Shown here: positions 1-41,203 of the stretch, piece by piece
How the letters are laid out: every line of letters starts with the position of its first letter
Position numbering within the stretch: position 1 is the stretch's first letter
Assembly: GCF_011516635.5 (NCBI RefSeq)
Contig: NZ_CP096256.1
Coordinates: 124,001 to 188,000, forward strand
Origin: Bradyrhizobium barranii subsp. apii
Lineage (GTDB): Bacteria > Pseudomonadota > Alphaproteobacteria > Rhizobiales > Xanthobacteraceae
Reading direction: 5' to 3'
Length of the DNA: 64,000 nt
Position numbers and translations under genes: made by a program
Notes under the pieces: generated by a model
Database searches by the model: none
Told to the model about the DNA's origin: nothing
What the model saw: only the letters and a program-made list of their open reading frames with translations

Positions 1-32279
<32,279 letters not shown>

Positions 32280-32373
32280 AATTTCAAGATCATCGCCCGG
32301 TTAACAACTGAGAGGTAAACCGGTTTCAAGTCGGAGAAAGTGGACGACAAGTAGAGCATTCCGCGCGGCAATT

Positions 32374-32957
32374 AGGGGTTCTTCCGCACATTTGGTGCAG
32401 GGTGCAGGATTCACGGACAGTGCAAATAAGGGCATAAGGTCGGAATCGCAGTCGACGCCCGTGATTCGCCTTGCTCCAAGCCTTCCGCTCACTGGTTTCC
32501 TCCGAGCTTTCGATTGTCGAGATCCTTCCCCAGACCAACAGGGTGGTGCTCGTAGCTCGGCCGAAGTCAGCGGTCTCGCTCTGTCCCTGTTGCGGCTGCC
32601 AGACGTGTCGCGTCCACAGCCATTACGTGCGACGCTTAGCCGATCTGCCCTGGCAGGGTCGGGTTGTCGAAATCCGGCTTCACGCGCGACGGTTTCGATG
32701 CGCGAATCTGCAATGCCCGCGTCGGATATTCACCGAACGACTACCGGCAACGGTGCGGCCGAAAGCAAGACGCACAACCCGCCTCGGCGAGAGCCAACTG
32801 GCGATCGGCTTTGCGGTCGGCGGAGAGCCCGGCTCACGCCTGGCGCGCAAACTGGCCATGCCGGTCAGCGGCGACACCTTGCTCCGAATGATTCACTCGG
32901 CCCCGTTGCCGGATTTCGTTGCTCCGACCGTCGTCGGAATCGACGATTGGGCTTGGC
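32374..32957 (+). pseudogene. ISL3-family transposase, 3' truncated by IS21
   Basis: The reading frame starting at 32471 encodes the N-terminal zinc-ribbon of ISL3 transposases (CPCCGCQTCRVHSHYVR, then RRFRCANLQCPRRIF) and reaches VGIDDWAW, the start of the DDE domain, where the IS21 terminus begins at 32958. The catalytic core is missing. The family is normally about 400-550 residues; about 162 remain. A likely left terminal repeat (GGGGTTCTTCCGCACATTT) lies near 32376, about 95 bp after the NRPS stop. The missing half was not found beyond the right end of the IS21. Confidence 0.8.
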
Positions 32958-33175
32958 TGCATATTTCAGTGATCGTGAGCAGCGATTTCGCGCGATCATG
33001 AGCGCCGAATTCAGACGATCGTGAGCAGCCTCGCTCCGGCCGAGGCGGTGATAGGGTCAGCGTTCTGGCTGCTCGTCAAGGGTGATGGTTTTGGCGTTGC
33101 GTTTTCGCATGCTTTCGCCAGCAAGCTGGAGGCGGTGAGCGTTGTGGACGAGGCGATCCAGAATCGCGTCGCCTA

Positions 33176-34227
33176 GAGCGTTTTCCGATCACGTTGCGTC
33201 GTAACCAGCCGCGACGAGATAATTTTGACATTCCTCGGGTGAGAAGCGTTTGAGAGCGTTGGCGATTGCTTGCCAGAGATCGGGCATGGTGCGGGCTGCG
33301 GCGGTCCGCAACAGCGCTTTCAGTTTGGAGAAGGCCATTTCAATCGGGTTGAAGTCTGGACTGTAGGGCGGAAGATAGAGCAGGCTAGCTCCGACCGCCT
33401 GGATGGCCTCTCGAACGCCATGGACCTTGTGAGCGGGCAAGTTGTCCATGATAACGGTATCGCCCGGCCGCAGCGATGGGGCGAGCAATTGCTCGACGTA
33501 GGCCAGGAAAGCGTCGCCATCCATTGGACCGTCCAGAACAAGCGGCGCGATCAGACCGTCGGAGCGCAATCCAGCGGTGAACGTCGTCGTCTTCCAATGT
33601 CCGTGTGGGATAGCTGCACGACATCGCTCGCCGCGTGGCGAGCGCCCGTAACGCCGCGCCATTTTGGTGTTGGCGCTGGTTTCGTCGATGAAGACGAGAC
33701 GCTCAGGGTCAAGGTCGATTTGCCCTTCGAACCACTCCTCACGTGCGGCATTTATATCGCCGCGCCGTTGCTCGGCGGCGTGCGCTGTCTTTTTTTAAGT
33801 GTGATCTTTCTGCGCTGGAAAAAACGCCAGAGCGACGCGATGCCAGTCGATATTCCACGACGTTTCAACAGTTCTCGCAACTCGGCAAGCGTGATATCCG
33901 GCCTCGCTGTCACCGCCTCCAGAATCAATTGCGAATGCGCTTCGATGCGCTGCGATTTGCGGTCACCGCCCTGGCGTTTAGGAACGATGTCGCCAACTTT
34001 CTTGAGGCGACCGCGCCAGCGGATTGCACTGGCCGCGCTGACACCAAAGCGCTCAGCAGCCTGTCGACAGGACATGCCACCGTCAATCGCGGCTACCACC
34101 CTTTGGCGAAGATCAACCGAAAGCGCCCTGGCCATACATGCTGGCCTCCCTCGCCAGCATGCAGCTTGAATCTGACTCGCGCCGTTTTGGGAATCCCCAC
34201 CCGATTCTTTCCGGTCGGAAAATGCTC
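33176..34227 (-). mobile_element. IS630-family element inserted in istB
   Basis: The ends read TA-GAGCGTTTTCCGATCACG on the left and, on the opposite strand, TA-GAGCATTTTCCGACCGG on the right, giving imperfect inverted repeats of about 15 bp. It is flanked by the TA duplication (33174-33175 and 34228-34229) expected for IS630/Tc1-type elements. Length is about 1.05 kb. Removing it restores the istB frame across DPTLGDAI, which confirms the boundaries. Confidence 0.9.
33189..34135 (-). CDS. IS630 transposase, two frames joined by a likely programmed -1 frameshift
   Basis: The upstream frame (start 34135, MARALSVDLRQRVVAAIDGG) has the helix-turn-helix half. The downstream frame has the DDE half: FIDETSANTKMARRYGRSPRG, VIMDNLPAHK and LPPYSPDFNPIEMAFSKLK. 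They overlap at a run of seven A on the coding strand (33796-33790) that reads ACTTAAAAAAAGA. A -1 shift there converts KITLKKRQRT into KITLKKKTAHAAEQRRGDI and joins both halves into about 315 residues, the normal family length. Frameshifting at such A runs is known in IS630 elements. A simple sequencing or mutational frameshift is the alternative. Confidence 0.85.
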
Positions 34228-34651
34228 TAGCGTGGGATCTCCGATAACTTCGTGCCATGTGTCCACAGGGAGTTGGCTGGTTACGATGGTGGAGGAGCGG
34301 CCATGGCGATCGTCAAGGATTTCCAGTAGATCGCGCCGCTCGGCAGCGGTGAGCACCGACAATCCCCAATCATCCAAAATCAGAACCTGGGCGCGGCCAA
34401 GGGTTTTGAGCAAGCGGGCATAACGTCCATCGCCCCGCGCGAGCCCCAACGCTTCGAACAATCTTGGGACGCGGTGATAGAGGACCGAGCGATTATCTCG
34501 GCAGGCCTTGTGGCCGAGGGCACAGGCTAACCAACTTTTGCCCAATCCGGTCGCCCCGGTTATGAGCAAATTCTCGTGGCGATCGATCCAGTCGCCGCTG
34601 GCGAGCTTGGCGAAGACGGCCCGGTCGATACCCCGCGGCGTGCGCAAATCG

Positions 34652-36080
34652 GGGGATGTCCCGATCGCTGTTGAACTACGTCGGGTCGACGTTGCCGGAA
34701 TGAATATTACGCAGCCCTCGTGACGTGGGCAACGGACTTGATTGTCATGCGATCGTGGTGAGCTTGAAGGGCCGCACGCAGAACCGACAATTGCTTATGC
34801 GCCTTCAATCGTCGGAAGCCCTTGTTGGCCTCGATCATACCGGCCGCGACCCATCGCAAGGCCATACCGGCATCCCGCCAGCGTTTAACGTTGCGCGTGA
34901 CGCGGCGAATGGTGCCCATCATGTTCTCGGCGATATTGGTACAGGCGAGCGATCGGCGAAGCTCCTTCGGCAACTTCAACCGGACGACAGTCAGGATTTC
35001 GTCGAGGCCTTCGAGGATACTGGCCGCAACGCCGGGCCATTGCTGGTCGAGTCGACGCGCGAGATTGCGGATCAATTTTTCAGCCTTGTCGGCGTCATCG
35101 AGCTCCCAGGCCTGGCGCAGCACCCGGCGGGTGGCCGCATGATGCTCTTTCGGCAGGCGTTCCATGATGTTGCGCGCCTTGTGGATCTGGCAGCGCTGGA
35201 TCGCAGCGGCCGAACCGAAGGTGCGGCGGATCGCCTTCGACAACGCCTTCGCGCCGTCGGCGATGAACAGTCTTGGCACCGTCGGGTCGAGCCCGCGCGA
35301 GACCAGGTTGTCCAGCAGGGCCTGAACCGTTGCTGCATTCTCGGTCGCCCCTTCCACCAGCGCCAGCGGATGCTTGTTGCCTTCGCCGTCAACCCCGATC
35401 GCGGCCACCAGCACGAGATCGTCGTCGAGATGCAGCCCGTCGATTTGGACCACCAGAAGGTCGAGCGCGGACAGATCGGCAGCCATGAAGTCGGCCAGCC
35501 GCGCCGCCGACAGAGCCACGAACCTCCGCGAGGCCGCCGACTTCGAAATCCCCGATCCGGGCGGTGCCGGCACGTCACCCTCGGGCAGCCGGACGGCGCG
35601 GCCGAACCGGCGCGTCGACACATTGATCAGCATCAGGTTCATCGCCCAGCGACCGAGCCAGTCCTCCTGCGCCGCCGTTTCCCAGCTCGGGATCGTGACC
35701 TCGCGGCCGTCCATGCCCCGGACCCGCGGGCGATCGACCTCGATCTTGCCGCCGTGGAAACCGATCCGCCCCCGCGTTCGGCCCCAACGGTGCGCCCGCC
35801 GCGCCGCATCACGACCGTGGCGCGGCCCGCAGGCCGCTGTCACATCCGCCTCCATCATCGTGCCGAGCGCCTCGATTCCTGCCGCAAGGCAGAACCGATC
35901 GAAGCTCGCTCGCACTTCCGCAAATGATTTCTCCACAGCCCCGGTCGCCGGCCAACCAGCCGGTGTGATATCTCTCGTCATGGCGTTGCTCTCCTTTGTG
36001 GAATCAGCACCCCGAGCCTACCGGCTCAAGGTGGGCAACGCCGACCTCTTCAGAAATTCAACAGAACCCGGGACATCCCC
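34652..36080 (-). mobile_element. IS256-family element inserted in istB, 8-bp target duplication
   Basis: The element begins GGGGATGTCCCG and ends CGGGACATCCCC, inverted repeats that continue imperfectly (CTGTTGAA on both sides). It is flanked by a perfect 8-bp direct repeat GCAAATCG (34644-34651 and 36081-36088), the size typical for IS256. Excision of the element and one repeat restores the istB reading VEDVDLRTPRGID. Length 1429 bp, with one transposase gene. Confidence 0.95.
34707..35981 (-). CDS. IS256-family (mutator-type) transposase, intact
   Basis: A 424-residue transposase with the IS256/mutator DDE layout: VVQIDGLHLDDD holds the first Asp, VPRLFIADGAKALSKAIRR holds the second, CQIHKARNIMERLP follows and NIAENMMGTIRRVTRNVKRWRD provides the catalytic Glu region. 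The length fits the family and no internal stop is present, so this may be an active copy. It reads in the same direction as the istB it interrupts. Confidence 0.95.
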   Translation of the reverse strand: MTRDITPAGWPATGAVEKSFAEVRASFDRFCLAAGIEALGTMMEADVTAACGPRHGRDAARRAHRWGRTRGRIGFHGGKIEVDRPRVRGMDGREVTIPSWETAAQEDWLGRWAMNLMLINVSTRRFGRAVRLPEGDVPAPPGSGISKSAASRRFVALSAARLADFMAADLSALDLLVVQIDGLHLDDDLVLVAAIGVDGEGNKHPLALVEGATENAATVQALLDNLVSRGLDPTVPRLFIADGAKALSKAIRRTFGSAAAIQRCQIHKARNIMERLPKEHHAATRRVLRQAWELDDADKAEKLIRNLARRLDQQWPGVAASILEGLDEILTVVRLKLPKELRRSLACTNIAENMMGTIRRVTRNVKRWRDAGMALRWVAAGMIEANKGFRRLKAHKQLSVLRAALQAHHDRMTIKSVAHVTRAA

Positions 36081-36325
36081 GCAAATCGACGTCCTCCACG
36101 CAGGCATTCTGGCGGAGCGAGGCCAGCTTGAGGCGCGTGGTGAGCCGCCTGGTGTCGCGTTCCGCCGCTTCCCGGTCGACCAGCAGGCCGATGCGATCTT
36201 CGAACGGCAAGGCTTCGAGATCAGGCGATCGTCGCTGCTCCTCGAAGGCCTTGGCCATGCCGCTCAAGCCGAGCTCGATCAGGCGTTCGTGGGTGGGATG
36301 GTTGAGCATACAGGTCTCCTTGGCT

Positions 36326-37867
36326 TCAGTGAAAATAATCGCGGCCGCGGATGTTGCCGTGGCGCAGGGGTTGGTGTTCGGAGGGCTCGTCGAGAAAGGT
36401 ACGATCCAGACCGTTCTGGAGGATGGAGCGGATCGAGGCGACGGATCGCGCCTTGATCAGAATGCCGCGCCGGCAGGCCGCTTCGACGCGCTCCGCGCTG
36501 TAGCTTTTGACCAGTGACAGAATGCCGAGGCAGGTGCGAAAGCCTTGCTCGGGATGCGGCCGGGCCGCGATCACGGCCTGGAAGAAGGCGGCGGTCGACG
36601 GACCGATCCGCTCGCCGGCGACGATCACTCCGGCGGGCGTCCATTGACCGTAGCGCCGATGGGCGCTGGGCATATGGTCGGCGATGGTGGTGTGGCCCCG
36701 CCGGTTGGGCGCGCGGGCGTGGCTGGCGATCCTGCGGCCGTTGTGGAAGATCTCGACCGTTCTGTCATCGATGCGTGCGTCGACAAGCTCACGGATGAGC
36801 CGATACGGCGCGGAATACCAGTGTCCATCGATCTCGATATGATAGTCGGGGCCGATCCGGCATCGCTTCCAGCGTGCGAAAGCGTAAGCCTGGTCCGGCA
36901 GCTTTGTAAGCTTGGGCTTGTCGAGCTCGGCGAACAGTTCGGCGCGACTGGCGCCAAAGTCGCGCATCTGCCTTGCATTGAGTTCGACGACGAGTGTTTT
37001 GATGGCTGCGTTCAGCTCCGCCAACGAAAAGAAGCGTTGGTTGCGCAGCCGCGCCAGAATCCATCGCTGGGCGACTTGCACCGCAACTTCGACCTTTGCC
37101 TTATCTTTTGGGCGCCGCGGCCGGGCTGCGAGAATGGCCGTGCCGTAATGGCTCGCCATCTCGGCATAGGTTCGGTTGAGGCCGGGATCGTGGCGGTCGG
37201 GATTGGTGACGGCGGCCTTGAGATTGTCGCAGACTACGAATGTCGGCACGCCGCCGAGGAAGGCGAAAAGATTGATGTGGACCCGGATCCAGTCGGCGAG
37301 CCCCTCGCTTGGACAGGCCTCGGCATAGGTATAGTTGGAGGCGCCCATCGCCGCGACGAACAGCTTCATCGACTGCACTTCCCCGTTTGAGGGATCGATG
37401 ACGTCGATGGTGTCGCCGGCGAAATCCACGAAAACCTTCTCGCCGCCCAGATGCGTCTGCCGCATCGAAGGCCGGGCTCGCCCCTTCCAGGCCTCGTACG
37501 TCGTGCAGAACCAGGTGTAGCCGAAGCCATCGGGATGGGTGGCGCGATACTCGTCCCACAGCAGCCGACGGGTCACGTTGCGTCGGCGCAGCTCCTTGTC
37601 GACATAGCCCCAGTCGGGAACGGCCCGCTGGGGGCTCTGCGACGCAGGCCTCGGCGCCGGGAAAAGCAGCAGCTCCAGGTCCTCGTCGCTCATTCCGGCC
37701 GGCAACGGCCAGTTCAGCCCGGCAGCCCCGGCTCGGCGTAGATAGCTGTGCACGGCGCCGTTGCTGATGCCCAAGGTGCGCGCGATGGCTCGCTCCGGCA
37801 AGCCTTGAACATGTTTTAAGCGGAGAACCTCTTTGATCCGGCGCATCGACAATCTCTGGGTGGGCAT
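36326..37867 (-). CDS. istA: IS21-family transposase IstA, intact
   Basis: A 513-residue IstA. The N-terminal helix-turn-helix (RIKEVLRLKHVQGLPERAIA then GISNGAVHSYLRRAG) is followed by an integrase-like core with VFVDFAGDT (Asp), VVCDNLKAAVTNP (Asp) and KAKVEVAVQ (Glu), then a C-terminal beta domain with YSAPYRL. The gene lies 16 bp upstream of istB on the same strand, the usual IS21 order. The copy seems full length and uninterrupted, but its istB is broken. Confidence 0.95.
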   Translation of the reverse strand: MPTQRLSMRRIKEVLRLKHVQGLPERAIARTLGISNGAVHSYLRRAGAAGLNWPLPAGMSDEDLELLLFPAPRPASQSPQRAVPDWGYVDKELRRRNVTRRLLWDEYRATHPDGFGYTWFCTTYEAWKGRARPSMRQTHLGGEKVFVDFAGDTIDVIDPSNGEVQSMKLFVAAMGASNYTYAEACPSEGLADWIRVHINLFAFLGGVPTFVVCDNLKAAVTNPDRHDPGLNRTYAEMASHYGTAILAARPRRPKDKAKVEVAVQVAQRWILARLRNQRFFSLAELNAAIKTLVVELNARQMRDFGASRAELFAELDKPKLTKLPDQAYAFARWKRCRIGPDYHIEIDGHWYSAPYRLIRELVDARIDDRTVEIFHNGRRIASHARAPNRRGHTTIADHMPSAHRRYGQWTPAGVIVAGERIGPSTAAFFQAVIAARPHPEQGFRTCLGILSLVKSYSAERVEAACRRGILIKARSVASIRSILQNGLDRTFLDEPSEHQPLRHGNIRGRDYFH

Positions 37868-37946
37868 CGGCCTTCCTCGTTCACTGACGAGGCAGTTCCT
37901 AAGCCGGTTGAGTTGTCGGCCGAAGCGGGCTGAGTTGCTGAAAAGC

Positions 37947-38040
37947 TGCTCACGATCCCGCGAAATCCGTGCTCACGATCGTCTGAAATCTCTGCTCACG
38001 ATCCCCTGAAATCCGTGCTCACGATCCCGCGAAACATGCA
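37947..38040. repeat. Tandem terminal sites of the IS21 element (right end)
   Basis: Four head-to-tail units of TGCTCACGATC with spacers of about 11-13 bp fill the last 94 bp before the terminal ATGCA. The left end (32958-33030) holds three inverted counterparts. Such multiple terminal repeats are the binding sites of the IstA transposase in IS21 elements. They are not a CRISPR, because spacers are short and related to each other. Confidence 0.85.
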
Positions 38041-38066
38041 GATCGTCGTGCACGACATGACTTGGC

Positions 38067-39317
38067 TCACGATGTGTCGCATCGGAACGGTGATGTTCGA
38101 GGGCTGGGGCGTCTGAAGCTATGTCGAAAGCGCTCAATGATGCGCATGACGCCACCACAATCGGGACAGGCAGGAACCTCGGCCCAGGTTTGAGCCTCCG
38201 AATCCACAGGCGACGGCTGGCCATCGTTTGGGGCTGTTCGCTCATGATCGAGAAGTTCGCGGCAAAGGGCGAGCTTGGCAGCGCGATGGCGGTTGGCCAT
38301 GAAGCCGAAGTGGCGGATGCGGTGGAAGCCGTCAGGCGGCGTATGAAGCAGGAAACGGCGAATGAACTCATCGGGCTTGAGATTCATGATCTTTGTCGCG
38401 CTGTTTTGGCGATAGTCCTTCCATGAGAAGGCGACATGATCGTCGTCGAGTGCGACGAGCCGGCTGTTGGCGATCGCGACGCGATGGGTGTAGCGGCCGA
38501 GATAGGCCAGGACCTGTGCGGGTCCGCCGAAGGGCCGCTTGGCGTAAACAACCCAGTTGATGCGTCGCATGGCGTCGAGGTGGGCCGCAAAGGCAGCCGG
38601 CTCGGCCAGAGCTCCGAGATCGCCGAAGAAACGCAAGGCACCGGAGTTGAAGGCTGCCGACAGACGTTTGAGAAAAAGTGTGCGAAATAGTCTGGACAAC
38701 GGTTTGACGGCCAGGAAGAAGTTCGGTCGGCAAGCGGTCCAGCGCGCGCCATCGGGCGAGAGGCCGCCACCCGGAACGACGCAATGGACGTGGGGATGAT
38801 GCATCAGCGTCTGTCCCCAGGTGTGGAGGACGGCGACGCCGCCGATCGCACCGCCGAGCCGGCGTGGATTGGCGGCGAGCGTCGTCATCGCCTCGGCGGC
38901 AGCCTTGAACAGGATGGCATAGACGACGGCCTTGTTCTGGAAAGCGATCGCGGCGATCGGTGCGGGAAGTGTAAAGACGACGTGGAAATAGGGAACCGGA
39001 AGCAGGTCGGCTTGACGCGCGGCGAGCCACGCGGCTCGGGCTCTCCCCTGACACTTCGGACAGTGCCGATTGCGGCAGGAATTATAGGCAACGCGTGTCG
39101 TGCCGCAGTCGTCGCAAGCCTGCATGTGGCCGCCGAGCGCCTCGGTCCGGCACGCAACGATCGCGCTCATCACGCGCCGCTCGACCCGCCCCAGATGACC
39201 GGCATGTACACGGCGATAGGCGTCGCCATGCCGGCGCAGAATATCGGCAATCTCGATGGCGGGCCTGTTGGAGCGGATGTCGGAGCGGGTCATGACCCGC
39301 ATCCCGCTGCGGGTCAT
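38067..39317 (-). CDS. IS91-family transposase (HUH/Y2-type)
   Basis: A 416-residue protein with an N-terminal zinc-binding domain (CDDCGTTRVAYNSCRNRHCPKC) and the transposase core with PVPYFHVVFTLP, the metal-binding MHHPHVHCVVPGGG and the tyrosine motif YLGRYTHRVAIANSR. IS91 enzymes move single-stranded DNA by rolling circle and often mobilise neighbouring DNA. The start overlaps the stop of the upstream recombinase gene by 4 bp (ATGA), so the two are co-translated. The final 30 residues are Arg/Ser-rich and weakly conserved. The element starts directly beside the IS21 right end. Confidence 0.93.
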   Translation of the reverse strand: MTRSGMRVMTRSDIRSNRPAIEIADILRRHGDAYRRVHAGHLGRVERRVMSAIVACRTEALGGHMQACDDCGTTRVAYNSCRNRHCPKCQGRARAAWLAARQADLLPVPYFHVVFTLPAPIAAIAFQNKAVVYAILFKAAAEAMTTLAANPRRLGGAIGGVAVLHTWGQTLMHHPHVHCVVPGGGLSPDGARWTACRPNFFLAVKPLSRLFRTLFLKRLSAAFNSGALRFFGDLGALAEPAAFAAHLDAMRRINWVVYAKRPFGGPAQVLAYLGRYTHRVAIANSRLVALDDDHVAFSWKDYRQNSATKIMNLKPDEFIRRFLLHTPPDGFHRIRHFGFMANRHRAAKLALCRELLDHERTAPNDGQPSPVDSEAQTWAEVPACPDCGGVMRIIERFRHSFRRPSPRTSPFRCDTS

Positions 39318-40174
39318 CCAGGTGGCGTCACCTCCAGCGACAGGCGATCGAGCGGGCTCTGCGTCGCTCGGATCGTATCGGTGGCGACCTGCGTGTAGCG
39401 CGCTGTCGACGACAAATTATTGTGCCCGAGCAAGACCTGGATGATCCGGATATCGGTTCCGTTCTCGAGAAGATGTGTCGCGAAGCTGTGGCGCAGCGTG
39501 TGCGGCGTGACGCGCTTGGTCAGGCCCGCAGCCTTCACCGCCGACCGGCAGGCGGCATGCAGCACGGTCTGATCGATCGGATGATCTTCGTCACGACCAG
39601 GGAACAGATAAAGCCGCGGCCGGGCGAGCCGCCAGTAGGTGCGCAGGATGCCCAGCAGCTGGGGCGACAGCATCACGTTGCGATCCTTCGCGCCCTTGCC
39701 GTGGCGCACCTGGATGACGCCGCGGGCGCTGTCGATGTCTTCGATCCGCAGTCCCGCAACCTCCGAGGCCCTGAGCCCGGCCGCATAGGCGGTGGTGAGC
39801 GCGGCGCGGCTCTTCAGGCTCGATACCGCTTCAAGAAACTGAACCACTTCGTCGGCGCTGAGAACGACCGGCAGCTTGCGCGGTTCTCGCGCATAGGGAA
39901 TGCGCTCTGGGATGAGCGCCTCGCCGAGCGTGACGCCGTAGAAAAACCGTAGCGCACAGACGATCTGGTTCAGCGCCGGCCATGAGATGCCGGTCGAGAC
40001 CAAATGCACCTGGAAGGCGCGGACGTCTTCCAGCTCTAACCGGTCAGGCGATCGGCCAAAATAGCGGCTGAACTTCGAAACCGCGCTGATGTAGGATCTT
40101 TGCGTCGCCGGCGACAGATTGCGGACGGTCATGTCTTCGATCATGCGGCGGCGAAGAGGGCTCAAATCGGCCAT
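39314..40174 (-). CDS. Tyrosine recombinase (phage-integrase family) of the IS91-type element
   Basis: A 286-residue tyrosine recombinase. The start at 40174 (MADLSPLRRRMIEDM) is preferred over 40216 because AGGAG lies about 9 bases ahead. The N-terminal SAM-like domain (RNLSPATQRSYISAV) is followed by the catalytic residues: Arg in GLRASEVAGLR, HTLRHSFATHLL for His-x-x-Arg, LLGHNNLSSTARYTQ for the His and the nucleophilic Tyr. The pair of this gene and an IS91 transposase is a known two-gene arrangement in proteobacterial IS91 relatives. The recombinase may resolve transposition intermediates. Confidence 0.92.
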   Translation of the reverse strand: MADLSPLRRRMIEDMTVRNLSPATQRSYISAVSKFSRYFGRSPDRLELEDVRAFQVHLVSTGISWPALNQIVCALRFFYGVTLGEALIPERIPYAREPRKLPVVLSADEVVQFLEAVSSLKSRAALTTAYAAGLRASEVAGLRIEDIDSARGVIQVRHGKGAKDRNVMLSPQLLGILRTYWRLARPRLYLFPGRDEDHPIDQTVLHAACRSAVKAAGLTKRVTPHTLRHSFATHLLENGTDIRIIQVLLGHNNLSSTARYTQVATDTIRATQSPLDRLSLEVTPPG

Positions 40175-40290
40175 CTCGATACTCCTGTCTGAGGGGGTGG
40201 GCTCCAACACCCACATCCTCTCAGCCAGGAGGCGATCTATGCCACCTTGCCCCCTACGCCGCGGCAGCGGCTTCGTTCAATCCCGAAAAT

Positions 40291-40610
40291 GGAATTGCAA
40301 GGTTCCGATGCCCGAAGCATCAAAACCCTGCAATCCTAAAACAGTCCAAAACGACAAATGCGATTCCAGCTCAATCGCTTAGCCGCTCTTCACGGACGAC
40401 TTTTTAGCTTTGGTCACCACCATCAACGGACCGCACCAGACGGCTTATCGAGGCTCACCTTCAGCGTCTATAGGATTGGCGCAATCATCACAGTGTCTGC
40501 CCCACGACCGGCTCGGATCGTGTTGCAGTCGACTTTGATCTCAATGTGCTTACGTAGGTCCAGAGCAAAGACGCGCCTCCGGATACCATCGACCAGGATT
40601 GCCGCGGAGG
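40291..40610. other. Gene-poor stretch, possibly the decayed downstream part of the IS66 relic
   Basis: No convincing gene is seen. On the minus strand a frame reads LVDASAAILVDGIRRRVFA near 40620-40560, which could be the degenerate continuation of the IS66 transposase that follows, and then loses resemblance. I find no RNA gene or clear regulatory site. Confidence 0.4.
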
Positions 40611-41035
40611 CATCTACCAGTCCGCGAGCGTCGATACGTCGAGGTCGATGTCTTCACGCTCATAGATCGCGCTCTGACGATAGAACGGCAGGTGTAACTG
40701 GGCCAGTAGTTGGGCCCTGCGCTCCCGCGCGCAATCGGATGTGAGGGGGCCAGTGGCTGGGCGATCGCTTCGCAGGCCCGGCAGTCGAGCTTCTCGCGCT
40801 AGCGCTGGATCACCTTCCACTGGCGCGGAACGAGCTCCAGCGTCTCGGTCACATCCCTCGCCAATCTTGCGCAATGGGCTGTCGTCGCAGCATGGGCAGG
40901 TGGCCCCGTATCCAATAGACAATGCGTTCCCGCGCAAATGCTCGGGCAGCGGCCGACGGGCTGGCTTGCGGCGCTCGAACGATTCTCAGCTGCCATCTGC
41001 GCCGCGATCTCAGCTTGAGCCGTGGCGTTGGACCA
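40611..41035 (-). pseudogene. IS66-family transposase (TnpC) fragment, frameshifted
   Basis: Two minus-strand frames together give the zinc-finger part of IS66 TnpC: KPARRPLPEHLRGNALSIGYG, then CPCCDDSPLRKIGE, then after a one-base shift RDVTETLELVPRQWKVIQR and a stop, then after further shifts an Asp-rich IDLDVSTLADW. The catalytic core is missing. It is a dead remnant, with no partner tnpA or tnpB beside it. Confidence 0.75.
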
Positions 41036-41203
41036 TGAGCGCTGTCCCTATCCCGTGTCGCTAAGGTGAAGGGTAATCTTGTGGCGCCGCAAGTTGTATT
41101 GTGGAGAAGGACTGCAAGACACCCACCAGGATTGGTAGCCGCCTAATCCAACCATTGGGCTATGCTGGTCCTTCAGTAACCTGCAGATTTAGGAGAGACG
41201 AGA

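Larger units (their letters stand above)
33057..36309 (-). pseudogene. istB: istB, IS21 ATPase helper, split into three pieces by IS256 and IS630
   Basis: Three minus-strand pieces join into one IstB of about 255 residues. The first, 36309-36081, is MLNHPTHERLIELGLSGMAK to VEDVDL. The second, 34651-34230, runs from RTPRGIDRAVF through the Walker A GATGLGKSW and Walker B LILDDWG to EVIGDPT. The third, 33173-33057, runs from LGDAILDRLVHN to the stop. The first break is the IS256 insertion, the second the IS630 insertion at a TA within codons for Thr-Leu. The encoded helper stimulates transposition and target choice by IstA. It cannot be made whole in the present state, so this IS21 is probably immobile. 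Confidence 0.93.
32958..38040 (-). mobile_element. IS21-family element (istA plus interrupted istB) carrying nested IS256 and IS630
   Basis: The element starts with TGCATATTTCAG and ends with its inverted partner (CGAAACATGCA), the TG..CA ends typical of IS21. Both ends have tandem sites built on GATCGTGAGCA: three copies at 32971-33030 and four at 37947-38033, as expected for IstA binding. It encodes intact IstA and an IstB broken by IS256 and IS630. Without the nested elements it would be about 2.6 kb. The flanks do not match each other: ISL3 lies on the left and IS91-type sequence on the right. No target duplication is visible, so the locus was rearranged after insertion. Confidence 0.9.
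38041..40290 (-). mobile_element. Two-gene IS91-type element (recombinase plus Y2 transposase), ends approximate
   Basis: The two overlapping genes at 38067-40174 define the element. IS91 relatives lack inverted repeats and target duplications. A GTTC tetranucleotide at about 40275, in the interval upstream of the recombinase gene, is a possible terminal site, but the ends cannot be fixed by eye. The left boundary is set at the IS21 end. Confidence 0.6.

Noticed and set aside
34725..35927. 400-codon plus-strand frame opposite the IS256 transposase
   Set aside because: Exact antisense shadow of an intact transposase gene with clear DDE motifs; no family features of its own.
37947..38040. Tandem TGCTCACGATC units as a CRISPR array
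   Set aside because: Units are about 11 bp with short, related spacers, lie exactly at an IS21 end and are mirrored at the other end; no cas genes are nearby.
38025..38060. Continuation of the ISL3 gene after the IS21 right end (frame beginning RRARHD)
   Set aside because: Apart from two Arg codons the sequence does not follow the ISL3 DDE domain, and it belongs to the 3' region of the IS91 transposase.
41117..41160. Possible nod box or other rhizobial regulatory site before the DUF3892 gene (ATTGGTAG...AATCCAACC)
   Set aside because: Only short stretches resemble the nod-box consensus and the spacing does not fit.
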